Shown here: piece by piece, positions 15,400 through 24,622 of the stretch
Position numbering within the stretch: the first letter of the stretch is position 1
Layout of the letters: every line of letters begins with the position of its first letter
Origin: CAIZWU01 sp942492905
GTDB taxonomy: Bacteria; Verrucomicrobiota; Verrucomicrobiia; Verrucomicrobiales; V1-33
Reading direction: 5' to 3'
Length of the DNA stretch: 64,000 nt
Assembly (NCBI GenBank): GCA_942492905.1
Contig: OW818657.1
Span: 5,704,001-5,768,000 of the forward strand
Position numbers and translations under genes: made by a program
Notes under the pieces: generated by a model
Told to the model about the DNA's origin: nothing
What the model saw: only the letters and a program-made list of their open reading frames with translations
Database searches by the model: none

Positions 15400-17145
15400 A
15401 TGATCCGTGCTTTTTTGACCGCCTGCTGCCTCCTGTGCGGAGCCGCCCCTGCCAGCACCGCGGCGGCTCCGCCAAACATCGTCTTCATTCTGACCGATGA
15501 TCTCGGCTGGTCCGACCTGGGATGTTATGGATCGCCCTGGAAAAACACCCCCCATCTCGATAAACTGGCCGCTGAAGGCATCCGCTTCACCCAGGCCTAC
15601 GCCGCCCAGCCGATCTGCTCGGCCAACCGGGCTGCCCTCATGACCGGCCGCACCCCGGCCCGGCTGAACCTCACGGATTTCATCCCCGGACGCCCGGTCC
15701 TGCCCTCTCAAAAAATGATCCGCCCGCAGATCACTCTGAATCTGCCGCTGGAGGAACAAACCCTGCCCGAACGCCTCCAGTCCGCCGGTTACACCAGCGC
15801 CCTGTTCGGCAAATGGCATCTTGGCGGACCAAAATTCAGCCCTGCCCAACAGGGATTCAATCATTATTACAATGGCCAGGCGAACACCACGCCCACCGCC
15901 ACCGAAGGAGGCAAAGGCGAATATGACCTGACCGATAAAGCGATCACCTGGATCAGTGAGCAGCCGAAGGACCGCCCCTTTTTCTGTTATCTTGCCCACA
16001 ACACGCCGCACATCCCGCTCGGCGCCAAATCCGAATTGGAAGAACAGTATAACAAATCCTCCAATCCGACCTACGCCGCGATGATGGCCACGCTCGACGA
16101 TTGCACCGGCCGCCTCCTGACTGCCTTGGAAACCCAGGGCCGCACCGCCGATACCCTCGTCATCTTCATGTCGGACAACGGCGGGCTTTCCACCGTGGAA
16201 GGCATCCGCACTCCCGCCACCAGCAACGCTCCCCTGCGCGGCGGGAAGGGCTGTCTCTATGAAGGCGGCACCCGGGTCCCTTGGATCATGCGGTGGCCCG
16301 GCCAGATTCCCGCCGGCAAAACCGACGCCACGCCCATCGTGGCCACGGACCTTCTCCCCACCCTGATGGCCTTCGCGGGCCTGCCTGCCCCGGACAACGT
16401 GGATGGCCTCGACCTCAGTAATTTTCTGACCACTGGAAAGCGCCCCGCCCGCGACACCCTCTGCTGGCACTATCCGCACTACAGCAATCAAAAGGGCTTC
16501 CCCGCCGGGAGTATCCGCCACGGTGACTGGAAGCTGATCGAATCCTATGATGATAGCCATCTCGAGCTCTACAACCTCCGCGACGACCCCTCTGAAACCC
16601 AGGACCTCGCCCGCACCCAGCCCCTGCTGGTCCATCAGCTCCTGACCCAGTTGAACGACTGGAAAAAATCCGTCAACGCCCAACCCATGCAGGGCCCCAA
16701 TCCGGACTACGATCCCTCGGCCACCTGGAACCTCGCCCGACCCAAAAAGAGCGGGGTGATCGAACTCCATGCCTCCGACGCCGAAGTTATCGGCACCATG
16801 CTCCGCTACGAACCCAACCCGAAGAAAAACACCCTGGGATTCTGGACCCGGAAAGAAGATCAGGCGGCCTGGGACCTCCAGGTCCCCGCCCCTGGCCGTT
16901 ACCGGATCGGCGTCATGCAGGGCTGCGGCAAAGGAAATGGCGGCAGCCTCGTCCATGTGTTGGTTGGCAGCACCACGCTTCCGTTCACGGTCCAGGAGAC
17001 GAATGGCTTCCAGGACTTCCACCCCGTCTTCGTGGGCGAAGCCAACCTCCCCGCCGGCCGCACCTGTCTGACCCTCGCGCCGCAGACCAAAACGGCTGCG
17101 GCCGTGATGGACGTGAGGATGGTTTTCCTCGACCCGGTGAAATAA
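15400..17145 (+). CDS. Secreted arylsulfatase with C-terminal beta domain
   Basis: A 581-residue type-I sulfatase with a signal peptide of about 22 residues. Metal ligands D33 and D34 lie in LTDD. The formylglycine motif is C73-S-A-N-R77, the C-x-A-x-R form rather than the usual C-x-P-S-R. GKWHLG and MSDNGG supply further active-site residues. After the sulfatase fold (to about 440) a beta-rich domain with the PGRYRI pattern resembles the carbohydrate-binding or jelly-roll extensions of verrucomicrobial sulfatases. Desulfation of sulfated polysaccharide is inferred. It needs a formylglycine-generating enzyme encoded elsewhere. Confidence 0.94.
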   Translation: MIRAFLTACCLLCGAAPASTAAAPPNIVFILTDDLGWSDLGCYGSPWKNTPHLDKLAAEGIRFTQAYAAQPICSANRAALMTGRTPARLNLTDFIPGRPVLPSQKMIRPQITLNLPLEEQTLPERLQSAGYTSALFGKWHLGGPKFSPAQQGFNHYYNGQANTTPTATEGGKGEYDLTDKAITWISEQPKDRPFFCYLAHNTPHIPLGAKSELEEQYNKSSNPTYAAMMATLDDCTGRLLTALETQGRTADTLVIFMSDNGGLSTVEGIRTPATSNAPLRGGKGCLYEGGTRVPWIMRWPGQIPAGKTDATPIVATDLLPTLMAFAGLPAPDNVDGLDLSNFLTTGKRPARDTLCWHYPHYSNQKGFPAGSIRHGDWKLIESYDDSHLELYNLRDDPSETQDLARTQPLLVHQLLTQLNDWKKSVNAQPMQGPNPDYDPSATWNLARPKKSGVIELHASDAEVIGTMLRYEPNPKKNTLGFWTRKEDQAAWDLQVPAPGRYRIGVMQGCGKGNGGSLVHVLVGSTTLPFTVQETNGFQDFHPVFVGEANLPAGRTCLTLAPQTKTAAAVMDVRMVFLDPVK

Positions 17146-17210
17146 GCCACCAAGGTTCCTGGTTGATAGCCATGGCCCCCGCGTTGAGCAGTCTCCCTAT
17201 CTTTCCCATC

Positions 17211-17885
17211 ATGCGCCCTCTCCTCCTGCTCCTCTTCACCGTGTTTTCTCTTTCCGCCCAGGAGGCTCCGAAAAAGCCCACGGGGCCTGCCCGATGGGAA
17301 GGCGAGATCGTGAAGCTCGAAACCCGGCTGAAGCAAGCACCGCCAGCACCGGGCGGCGTGGTATTTGCGGGCAGTTCCAGCATCCGGTTGTGGAACCTGA
17401 AGAAAAGCTTTCCGGACCTTACGCTGGTGAATTGTGGATTCGGCGGATCCATGATTGCGGATTCCACCCACTTCGCCGCCCGACTGCTCGTGCCATTGAA
17501 ACCCCGTCTGATCGTTTTTTATGCGGGCGATAACGATTCCTCCAACGGGCATGCCGCCACCCGGATTGCGGACAGTTTCAAGACCTTTGCCGCCACCATC
17601 CACAAGGATCTGCCGGACTGCCGCATCCTGTTTATTCCCATCAAACCCAGCATCGCCCGGCAGAAACTGCTGCCCCTCCAGCGCGAAGCCAATGCCCTGA
17701 TCGAAAAACATTGCGCCACCCAGCCTGACAAACTGCAGTATCTGGATCTCGCCACCCCGCTCCTCGGCCCCGGGGGCACCCTGCTGCCCGCGCTCTATCA
17801 AAAAGACGGCCTGCATCTCAGCCCCGCCGGTTATGAAATCTGGAGCCGGATCCTGCGGCCCTGGCTTGAGAAAACCGGCCGTTGA
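17211..17885 (+). CDS. Secreted SGNH/GDSL-family hydrolase
   Basis: A 224-residue exported protein (signal peptide about 1-16). SGNH blocks are clear: GSSS at 54-57 (block I serine), GFGGS around 77-80, GDND at 106-109 and DGLHLSP around 199-205 (block V Asp/His). This SGNH subgroup includes carbohydrate esterases and lipases; deacetylation of polysaccharide fits its place after a sulfatase. The ATG at 17211 begins the signal peptide; the longer frame from 17163 adds sixteen residues of no signal character. It lies 65 bp after the sulfatase on the same strand and may be co-transcribed. Confidence 0.88.
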   Translation: MRPLLLLLFTVFSLSAQEAPKKPTGPARWEGEIVKLETRLKQAPPAPGGVVFAGSSSIRLWNLKKSFPDLTLVNCGFGGSMIADSTHFAARLLVPLKPRLIVFYAGDNDSSNGHAATRIADSFKTFAATIHKDLPDCRILFIPIKPSIARQKLLPLQREANALIEKHCATQPDKLQYLDLATPLLGPGGTLLPALYQKDGLHLSPAGYEIWSRILRPWLEKTGR

Positions 17886-17914
17886 TGGATGCGGTGACCG
17901 CCCGGCAGCCACGC

Positions 17915-20900
17915 CTACGGCCCTGACTGCTCCACCGTGATCCGGGCGCCCTTGATGGTGTGGGTGGATTCCTTGCCATCCGGCCAGCGCACCTTGATCC
18001 GGCTGACCGTGGCGGGAACGAAAACGACCGGTGGTTCCTGGGAGAGACATCCGCCCCCTGCGGACAAATCCCTGATTTGAGTGGTTCCAGACGGCAGGAC
18101 AAACGTCACCCGGGCACCGATGGCGCGGGAATTTCCCCGTGCTCCGCGGAGGCTGATCCCGGTCTGCGGGGCGGCCGCGGCCTCGGGCAGGAACATTTGT
18201 GAGGTGCCGTGGTTTACCCCGAAATAGAGCGAAGGAGAGGCCGTCCCCGAAAGCGGCACGGAAGTGAGGGATTTGGCATCGGCCGCCACCGCGATCCCGC
18301 TACGGTCCGGCCAGACCGTGGAAAATTTGCGCACCCCGTCATTCTGCAGCAGCAGGGAAACGCCGCCGTCCATGTTCCCGGTTTCCCGCTGCGGACTGTA
18401 GGAATTTTGCGCGAGCACCACGTCACTGTCGCCATCGCTGTCCACGTCCACCAAGGTAATGCCAAAGACTGGCGCGATCTGTGCCAGAGGAGGCAACGGC
18501 TGGTGCCGGAGCGCCACCTTGCCTGGGCCGGAGGTCTCATTCCAAAACACGGCACTCTCCAGACTGACCGCTTCCAACCGCACCGCTCCCGCCAGCTTTT
18601 GCTCGGTGTAGATGCCACTCAAATCGGACGAGGCGAAGTCGTGGAATTTGGGGAACTTGGAGCGCAGAATCGGCATCGCCGCCTGGGAACAACTCTTGCC
18701 CCGGACCGGAAGCACCGTGCCGTCCGTCAGGGTCTTGGCTTCGACCACCTGGGGATGGCCACTGTCATCGAAGTCACCGTAATAGATGACCGCCGGATGT
18801 CCCGGGGAAGGATGATACTTGGTGTTGAGTCCGTAATTTCCCGCGATGAGATCAAGCCTGCCATCGCCATCCAGATCGGCGGCGGCGAGGCTGTTCCACC
18901 ATCCGGTGAGGGCTCCTGCCGCTGTCTCCACCGGCATAAGCCGACCCTTGGTGTTTTGGAAAATCTGCACCGTCCCCCATTCCGAAGCCAGCATCAGTTC
19001 CGGCCAGGAATCCTGGTCGAGATCGGCCCATAGCGCCGCCGTGACCAGACGCGTGGTGGTCAGAGCCGGCGCCACGCCCGCCGTGATGTCGCTGAATTTC
19101 CCGCCATCGTTCCGCAGCAGACGGCTGGCGGGACTGGTGGGATATTTGCCAGGATGGACCCGCCCCCCCACAAAAAGATCAAGGTCTCCATCGTGGTCAA
19201 AATCCGCCGCGCAGACACAGGAACCACTGTCCTGCTCCTCCGGCAATGTGCCGGCGGCGGCTTTCGTGAAGCGGCCTTGGCCATCATTGAAATAAAGCCG
19301 GTCCTGATAGAGCACGGTTCCGGCGGCGGCTTCCACGCCTCCACTGACGACATACAGATCCTCGTCGCCATCGCGGTCGGCATCAAGGAAGAGCACTCCC
19401 ATGTCCTCACATGCCGCATCGCCACCGAAGGGAGCAGTCGATTTTATCGAAAAACGTGGTTTGCCGGTTTCGTCAGGCCCATGGTTGAAAACAAGGCGTC
19501 CCGCGCTGCCGGCGGCGCCTCCCTGGAAGAGATCAAAGTCGCCGTCCCCGTCCACATCGGCCCAGGCCTGCCCCGGCCCCTGACGCGACAGCCGGTTGGG
19601 CAGGAGGGGTTGCACCGCAAAGTCATCGAATCCGCTTTCCTGGTGGGGCACCGGCAGGGAATCACTGGCACGGAATAACCTTGGGGCTTTTTTCTCAATC
19701 GGTGGAGTGTCACCGGCCTCGGTCAGGGTCAGGACCGGACCGTCCGGAACCCCGGTCAGGATCTGCACCCTGCCTGATGGCCAGCGGACTTCGAGACGCT
19801 CCGCCCGTGCCTTGCCCAATCCGAAAAACGCCACCGGCTCATCGGAACTGAAAAAACCGCGGGCGGACGAGATCTCCCTGGTTTGCTGGATACCTCCCGA
19901 AGTCAGAATCACCCGCGCCCCCAGCCCGGCCCGGTTGGAATGCACGCCCCGGAGCCGTACCACCAGACGTCCGGCCTCCGCGGTGGGCGTGTCGTTTTCG
20001 TAAACCGTGCAGGCTTCATCAAAATTGTTCACGATCAGATCCGGATCACCATCCGCATCCAGATCTCCCCACGCCGCTCCGAAACTGATGCCTTCCCGGT
20101 CGAGCCCCCAGGCCTTGCCGGTGTTTTCGAATGCGGCGGACCACCCGCCCCCCGGCCCCGCGCCGCCATTGCGGAAGGCCATATCGCGGTCCGGCTTGGG
20201 CGGAGCCTGATGCACCGGCCCGCCGCCGGGATTGGCAGCGACGAGGTCGGAGTTCAGATAGTCCCCGGTCATACCATTGGTCACAAAGAGATCCAGCCAG
20301 CCATCGCAGTCCATGTCGGCGAATTTCACGGCCCAGGTCCAGTCCGTGGCGGCGACGCGCAGCTGGTGCGCACATTCCATGAACGGCAGCCCGCCTCCGG
20401 AATTGAGATACACTGCATTCCGCATGTATTGCCGCGGGGTCCCCATTTCGAGAAACCACCCGTTTTTGTCCATGCTTCCCATGCCCATCTTGTCCTTGTA
20501 ATGCGACGATCCCGCCATGTCCGAAGCCATGAAATCGATCAGCCCATCATTGTTGAGATCCCCACTGTCGCAGCCCATGGAAAACCACGGGGTGTGCCGC
20601 AACAGGGCCGGGGCCTTGTCCTCAAAGGTGCCATCGCCCTTGTTATGCCAAAGCCGGTCAGGACCGAAGAAATCGTTGGCGACATAGAGGTCCGGGAACC
20701 CGTCATCATCGTAATCCCACCACTGCGCCGCAAGCCCGCGGCCATAATCCGTCAGCCCGGCGGCGGTGGTGATATCCCGGAAAACCGGCACGCCATCCGG
20801 CCCCGGGCCGTCATTGCGGTAAAGGCGGTCGATTTGCCCCGCCTTGACCAGATAAGGTGCCCCCGGCCGCATCATGACGCTGAATTCCTCCCGCATTTCG

Positions 20901-21583
20901 GGCGGCACCAGCAGCGCGCCCGAGACCGGGTCTTTGGTAAGCCGTTTTTCTATCTCGCGCAGGCGTTGCACATCGGCTGGGGAGATTTTCTCTGAATCAT
21001 AGGCCCGGCTGGTCACCAGATAGGCATCGGCGTCACCGTCCCGGTCCATGTCGGCCCACGTCAGGATGATCCCCGCCCCTTTGAAGGCCAGTCCTGCGGC
21101 AGCCGCCACGTCGCGGAAGACCCCATGGCCATCATTGAGAAACAGACGGGGCGGTCCATCGTAAGCACACACCGAAAGGTCCAGGTCCCCATCGTTGTCG
21201 ACGTCCGCCATGGTGCAGCCGGAGGCCCAATTGGCCGCATCCGCCGCGAGACCTGACTGCTGGGTGATATCCGTGAACCGGAAACCCCCTTCATTCCTGA
21301 AAAGCCGTCCTCCCCCGCTGGGCCGGGAGAGATAGACGTCCGCCAAACCGTCTCCTGTCACGTCGCCCACCGCCACCCCGCCGCCCGCGAAAGCCCCATC
21401 TTTCATCCCGGCGTAAGCGGGGGCAGGGTTCCAGGTGGCCGCGAAATCAATCGCCCCGGGACGCTCAATAAATCGCGTGCCGGCCGGTGACGCGGCGGAC
21501 AAACCACCCGGGAGCAGGGCCGCCAGATAAACCATCGGGAGGAGCACCGGCCCAGGAACCAGTCGGGAGAGTGAAACAGACAT
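17915..21583 (-). CDS. Giant secreted FG-GAP/VCBS repeat protein with two ASPIC/UnbV domains
   Basis: A 1222-residue exported protein. After the signal peptide come many FG-GAP/VCBS repeats, each with a calcium-loop pattern such as DVDNDGDLD or DLDGDGRLD, as in integrin-alpha-like beta-propellers. An ASPIC/UnbV domain follows the first propeller (about 545-635), then a second propeller set, then a second UnbV-like domain at the C-terminus (about 1125-1215). It is effectively a duplicated propeller-UnbV unit. Such proteins are abundant in Verrucomicrobiota and Acidobacteriota and are thought to act in surface or polysaccharide binding; no catalytic motif is visible. Confidence 0.92.
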   Translation of the reverse strand: MSVSLSRLVPGPVLLPMVYLAALLPGGLSAASPAGTRFIERPGAIDFAATWNPAPAYAGMKDGAFAGGGVAVGDVTGDGLADVYLSRPSGGGRLFRNEGGFRFTDITQQSGLAADAANWASGCTMADVDNDGDLDLSVCAYDGPPRLFLNDGHGVFRDVAAAAGLAFKGAGIILTWADMDRDGDADAYLVTSRAYDSEKISPADVQRLREIEKRLTKDPVSGALLVPPEMREEFSVMMRPGAPYLVKAGQIDRLYRNDGPGPDGVPVFRDITTAAGLTDYGRGLAAQWWDYDDDGFPDLYVANDFFGPDRLWHNKGDGTFEDKAPALLRHTPWFSMGCDSGDLNNDGLIDFMASDMAGSSHYKDKMGMGSMDKNGWFLEMGTPRQYMRNAVYLNSGGGLPFMECAHQLRVAATDWTWAVKFADMDCDGWLDLFVTNGMTGDYLNSDLVAANPGGGPVHQAPPKPDRDMAFRNGGAGPGGGWSAAFENTGKAWGLDREGISFGAAWGDLDADGDPDLIVNNFDEACTVYENDTPTAEAGRLVVRLRGVHSNRAGLGARVILTSGGIQQTREISSARGFFSSDEPVAFFGLGKARAERLEVRWPSGRVQILTGVPDGPVLTLTEAGDTPPIEKKAPRLFRASDSLPVPHQESGFDDFAVQPLLPNRLSRQGPGQAWADVDGDGDFDLFQGGAAGSAGRLVFNHGPDETGKPRFSIKSTAPFGGDAACEDMGVLFLDADRDGDEDLYVVSGGVEAAAGTVLYQDRLYFNDGQGRFTKAAAGTLPEEQDSGSCVCAADFDHDGDLDLFVGGRVHPGKYPTSPASRLLRNDGGKFSDITAGVAPALTTTRLVTAALWADLDQDSWPELMLASEWGTVQIFQNTKGRLMPVETAAGALTGWWNSLAAADLDGDGRLDLIAGNYGLNTKYHPSPGHPAVIYYGDFDDSGHPQVVEAKTLTDGTVLPVRGKSCSQAAMPILRSKFPKFHDFASSDLSGIYTEQKLAGAVRLEAVSLESAVFWNETSGPGKVALRHQPLPPLAQIAPVFGITLVDVDSDGDSDVVLAQNSYSPQRETGNMDGGVSLLLQNDGVRKFSTVWPDRSGIAVAADAKSLTSVPLSGTASPSLYFGVNHGTSQMFLPEAAAAPQTGISLRGARGNSRAIGARVTFVLPSGTTQIRDLSAGGGCLSQEPPVVFVPATVSRIKVRWPDGKESTHTIKGARITVEQSGP

Positions 21584-21591
21584 GCTAGCAA

Positions 21592-21597
21592 ATTACA
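21592..21597 (-). promoter_or_regulatory. Possible -10 box of the FG-GAP/UnbV gene
   Basis: On the minus strand TGTAAT lies 8 nt before the ATG at 21583. The -35 region at 17 bp (CGGGCA) is weak. The spacing again predicts a leaderless message. Confidence 0.35.
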
Positions 21598-21796
21598 GGG
21601 AAAAGGGTGGAGGCTGCCCGGCCTTCCTGAGGGGAAGGTCAGGACGGCATCATGAGGTTTTAATGCAATTCCAATACTCTTAGCATCCCGCTTCCCGCTG
21701 CCAAGAAAATTTGCAGCCTCCCTGCGTGGAGGCCGCCGGAACCAAAGGGCGGGATTGGCTGATGAAGGGGACCGGAATCCCCCGTAAAAGGAGCAC

Positions 21797-22888
21797 ATGA
21801 TGCGCCGCCTCTTCCTCCTGTTCGCCTTCGCCTCGCCCCTCGTGGCGCAGGAGGAGGGATTCACCCCCTTGTTCAATGGCAGGGACCTGACTGGCTGGGT
21901 CAATGTGAATTGCGCCCCGGAAACCTGGACGGTGCAGGAAGGGATGCTGCATTGTGATGGGGTACCGACCGGGGCCCTGCGCACCGAGCGGCACTATGAG
22001 AACTTCATCCTGGAACTCGAATGGCGGCATCTGAAACCTGGCGGAAATGCGGGAGTCTTCATCTGGGCCGGACCGCTCTCCGCCCCCGGCCAGCCGTTTC
22101 TCCGGGCCATTGAGGTGCAGGTGCTGGACCATGCCTATGGAAAGAGTGATTGGTTCACCACCCATGGCGATGTCTTTCCGATTCATGGGTCCACCATGCA
22201 GCCCTTCGGGCGCCACGCCGGACAGCGCAGTTTCCCCAGCGAGGAACGCGGCAAAGCGTCCCCCGAATGGAATCACTACCGGATCACCTGTCAGGACGGC
22301 ACCCTGCGGCTGGCGGTGAACGGCAAGGAAGTGAGCGGCGGGGAAAACTGCACCTGGCGCAAAGGGTATATTGCTTTGGAAAGCGAAGGCGGGATCGTGG
22401 ATTGGCGGAATCTGCAGATCAAGGAACTGCCCGGGGGCAAGGCCACCCCGGAGCAAACCGCGACCCTGTGGGATGGCAGCGTGAGCCTTTATGATGGCCG
22501 CAGCCTAAAGGGATGGACCGCCGGCCCGGGGGCCGGGGCATGGCGGCCGGAGGATTGGGAACTGGTGGCCAGTGGTCAGGACGGCGCTCTGACGCTCAAC
22601 CGGAAGCCGGGCGATTTCCGCCTGCAGTTTGATGTGCGCACAGAATCCAAAGATGCCACCACTCCCCTGCCCGTCCGCTTGAATGGGCAGGCCCTGCCGG
22701 GCCAGGCCACCGGCAAGTGGACCCGCTATCTGGTCACCCGCACTGGCAACCAGGTGGAATGCCGCCCGGAAGGGGCTGGCTCTGAAACCGTGAAGCCGCT
22801 GACCGTGGCTGCGGGACCGGTGGAGATTTCCCTCAAATCAGGCCAACCGCTGCGCGTGGCCAGCATTTATCTGAAGGCGCTTCCCTGA
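21797..22888 (+). CDS. Secreted DUF1080 (3-keto-disaccharide hydrolase family) protein
   Basis: A 363-residue exported protein with a clear Shine-Dalgarno (AGGAG, 6 nt before the first of two adjacent ATGs). The DUF1080 domain (about 20-210) begins FTPLFNGRDLTGWVN and keeps GVFIWA and the EVQVLDH strand. A second, degenerate copy starts at about 225 (SVSLYDGRSLKGW). DUF1080 proteins have a concanavalin-like jelly-roll fold, and some hydrolyse 3-keto-glycosides. It belongs to the secreted catabolic block with the sulfatase and ThuA proteins. Confidence 0.9.
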   Translation: MMRRLFLLFAFASPLVAQEEGFTPLFNGRDLTGWVNVNCAPETWTVQEGMLHCDGVPTGALRTERHYENFILELEWRHLKPGGNAGVFIWAGPLSAPGQPFLRAIEVQVLDHAYGKSDWFTTHGDVFPIHGSTMQPFGRHAGQRSFPSEERGKASPEWNHYRITCQDGTLRLAVNGKEVSGGENCTWRKGYIALESEGGIVDWRNLQIKELPGGKATPEQTATLWDGSVSLYDGRSLKGWTAGPGAGAWRPEDWELVASGQDGALTLNRKPGDFRLQFDVRTESKDATTPLPVRLNGQALPGQATGKWTRYLVTRTGNQVECRPEGAGSETVKPLTVAAGPVEISLKSGQPLRVASIYLKALP

Positions 22889-22996
22889 TTCCCCCCGTGG
22901 GAAGGATGGTCGGTCAAGATTTGAGAAACACCGCATTCCAGACCTTGAGATCATCGGAAAACCCATCCTTGTCCGCATGAGTAAGCGCTTGAGTTC

Positions 22997-23017
22997 ACGA
23001 CGGACTCCGTCGTTTTT
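22997..23017 (+). terminator. Intrinsic terminator-like hairpin just upstream of phnA
   Basis: ACGACGG (22997-23003), loop ACT and CCGTCGT (23007-23013), followed by four further T residues (23014-23017). It ends 8 nt before the phnA ATG at 23026. It can terminate the DUF1080 transcript, or act within the phnA leader as an attenuator. Confidence 0.65.
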
Positions 23018-23025
23018 CAGAAACT

Positions 23026-23373
23026 ATGAGCCAACCTGCCTGTCCGATGTGTGAAATGACCGATGTTCTTGAACAGGCGGACCATTACGAATGCTCCATC
23101 TGCGGCCACGAATGGCCCCTCGACACCGCCACCGATGCCGACGGCCCGGCCGTCGACCGCGTCGTCAAGGATGCCTACGGCAATGTCCTCGCCGACGGCG
23201 ACGTGGTGGCCATGATCAAGGATCTCAAGCTGAAAGGCTCCTCCGATGTCCTCAAAACCGGCACCAAATCCAAGCCGATCCGCCTCGTGGACGGGGATCA
23301 CGAAATCTCCTGCAAAATGAATGGCATCGCCATCGGCCTGAAGGCGTGTTTTGTGAAGAAAGTCACCAGTTAA
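23026..23373 (+). CDS. phnA: PhnA-family zinc-ribbon protein (YjdM)
   Basis: A 115-residue protein with an N-terminal zinc ribbon (C6/C9 and C23/C26) and the PhnA core: VVKDAYGNVLADGD, then an SH3-like strand set ending GIAIGLKACFVKKV. The name comes from the E. coli phosphonate locus, but the family is not required for phosphonate breakdown and its activity is uncertain. No other phn gene is near. The start lies directly after a terminator-like hairpin and has no Shine-Dalgarno. Confidence 0.93.
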   Translation: MSQPACPMCEMTDVLEQADHYECSICGHEWPLDTATDADGPAVDRVVKDAYGNVLADGDVVAMIKDLKLKGSSDVLKTGTKSKPIRLVDGDHEISCKMNGIAIGLKACFVKKVTS

Positions 23374-23572
23374 ACTTTCCGGCCCAGCCTTGCCTATGGG
23401 TATGCCGGCTGGCTGAAACCATGGATCAGTCGGCCTGTTCCAGTTAAAAGCTCCAAGTTCCAAGCGGCGGCGGGGCCGCGGTCTGCTTGGCGTGATACCC
23501 GTCCGGCATCACTGCAATCGCGAGACGGTATTTGCAATATCACAGCATTCCGGCACGATGGGCTGACATTGA

Positions 23573-24622
23573 ATGAAATTCGGGCACACCCTCCTCTCCT
23601 TCACCATCGTTTGGCTCGTGCTCATCACGCTGCTGCATGGGAAGCTGAATCTTGGATGGTTTGAGGCCAAAAAGGCGGGGGAAAGCGGCGTGTCGAAATT
23701 CGGCATCGGATTCCTTCCGGTGACCTGCCACCTGACCTGCCCCGTCACCCATTTCATCAACAAGGAAATGTCAGGCGAGGACATGTTCAAACCCATGCGT
23801 TTCAGTGGGTGGCCGGAGTTGAAGGAGATGTTCATCGGCCGACCGGGGGAGATGCCCGCCTCCTTTATTCTGGCGCCCATGGCCATCGCGCTGCGGGAAC
23901 AGGGCGTGAAAATCAAGATCGTTTACCTGGGCCACCGCGACGGCTCGGCGGTGATGGTCCACAAGGACAGCGGCATTTTCCAAACGACCGACCTGCGCGG
24001 CAAACGGATTGCCGTTCCCGGCCGTTATGCCAATCAGCGGCTCATCATTTACCGCGAACTCAAAAAGGCCGGCATGACTCTTGATGACGTCACCCTGCTG
24101 GAAATGCCCCCGCCTGACATGCCGGCCGCGCTGCTCTCCAAGGCGGTGGATGCCATCACCAGCGGTGAACCCTTCATGGGCCAGACCGAACTGGATGGCT
24201 ACGGCCGCGTGCTCTGGCAGGCCAAGGACGTGTGGCCGGGATTCATCTCCTGTGTGCTGGCGGTGCATGAGGACGCCATCCGCGATCACCGCGCCGAAAT
24301 CCAAAAACTGGTCAATGGCATCGCGGCCAGCGGCAAGTGGGTGGACGAGAGCATGGAGCACCGCATGGACGCCGCGCAGTTCGTTTCCACCAACTACTAT
24401 AATCAAAATCCACGCCTGCTCAGTTTTGTGCTGAGCAAGCCGCCGGACCGCGTCACCTACTCGCGTCTTGCTCCTTTGAAGGAAAATTTCGAGGAGATCG
24501 AGCAGCTTGCTCTGGAAGCCGGGATTCTGAAAGGCACGGCCCATTTCGCTGATTATGTGGACGACTCCTTCGCCCCGGAAGCCTCGGCCATGAAAGCCCC
24601 AGCATTTGAAGTAAAGAAATGA
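23573..24622 (+). CDS. ABC importer substrate-binding protein (nitrate/sulfonate/taurine class)
   Basis: A 349-residue protein with a hydrophobic N-terminal segment (about 6-24), either an uncleaved anchor or a signal peptide, and an NMT1/SsuA-like periplasmic-binding fold. An unusual two-cysteine motif, TCHLTCP, sits where the ligand-contact loop near the mature N-terminus usually is. Downstream, FILAPMAIALREQG and DLRGKRIAVPGR are typical of NrtA/SsuA/ThiY relatives. It leads a three-gene importer operon; its stop overlaps the permease start by 4 bp. The substrate is unresolved. Confidence 0.85.
   Translation: MKFGHTLLSFTIVWLVLITLLHGKLNLGWFEAKKAGESGVSKFGIGFLPVTCHLTCPVTHFINKEMSGEDMFKPMRFSGWPELKEMFIGRPGEMPASFILAPMAIALREQGVKIKIVYLGHRDGSAVMVHKDSGIFQTTDLRGKRIAVPGRYANQRLIIYRELKKAGMTLDDVTLLEMPPPDMPAALLSKAVDAITSGEPFMGQTELDGYGRVLWQAKDVWPGFISCVLAVHEDAIRDHRAEIQKLVNGIAASGKWVDESMEHRMDAAQFVSTNYYNQNPRLLSFVLSKPPDRVTYSRLAPLKENFEEIEQLALEAGILKGTAHFADYVDDSFAPEASAMKAPAFEVKK

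Noticed and set aside
14887..17022. 711-codon open frame antisense to the sulfatase
   Set aside because: Only its last 144 codons form a protein domain (SnoaL-like). The rest mirrors the sulfatase codon bias on the other strand and shows no domain.
17879..17925. Possible convergent terminator (GGCCGT ... ACGGCC) between the SGNH and FG-GAP genes
   Set aside because: Arms of 6 bp with a loop over 30 nt and no T-run; not distinguishable from chance at this GC content.
23374..23572. Possible riboswitch in the 199-bp gap before the importer
   Set aside because: Some short inverted repeats (CCAGCC/GGCTGG) are present, but no known riboswitch core or T-tract terminator could be found.
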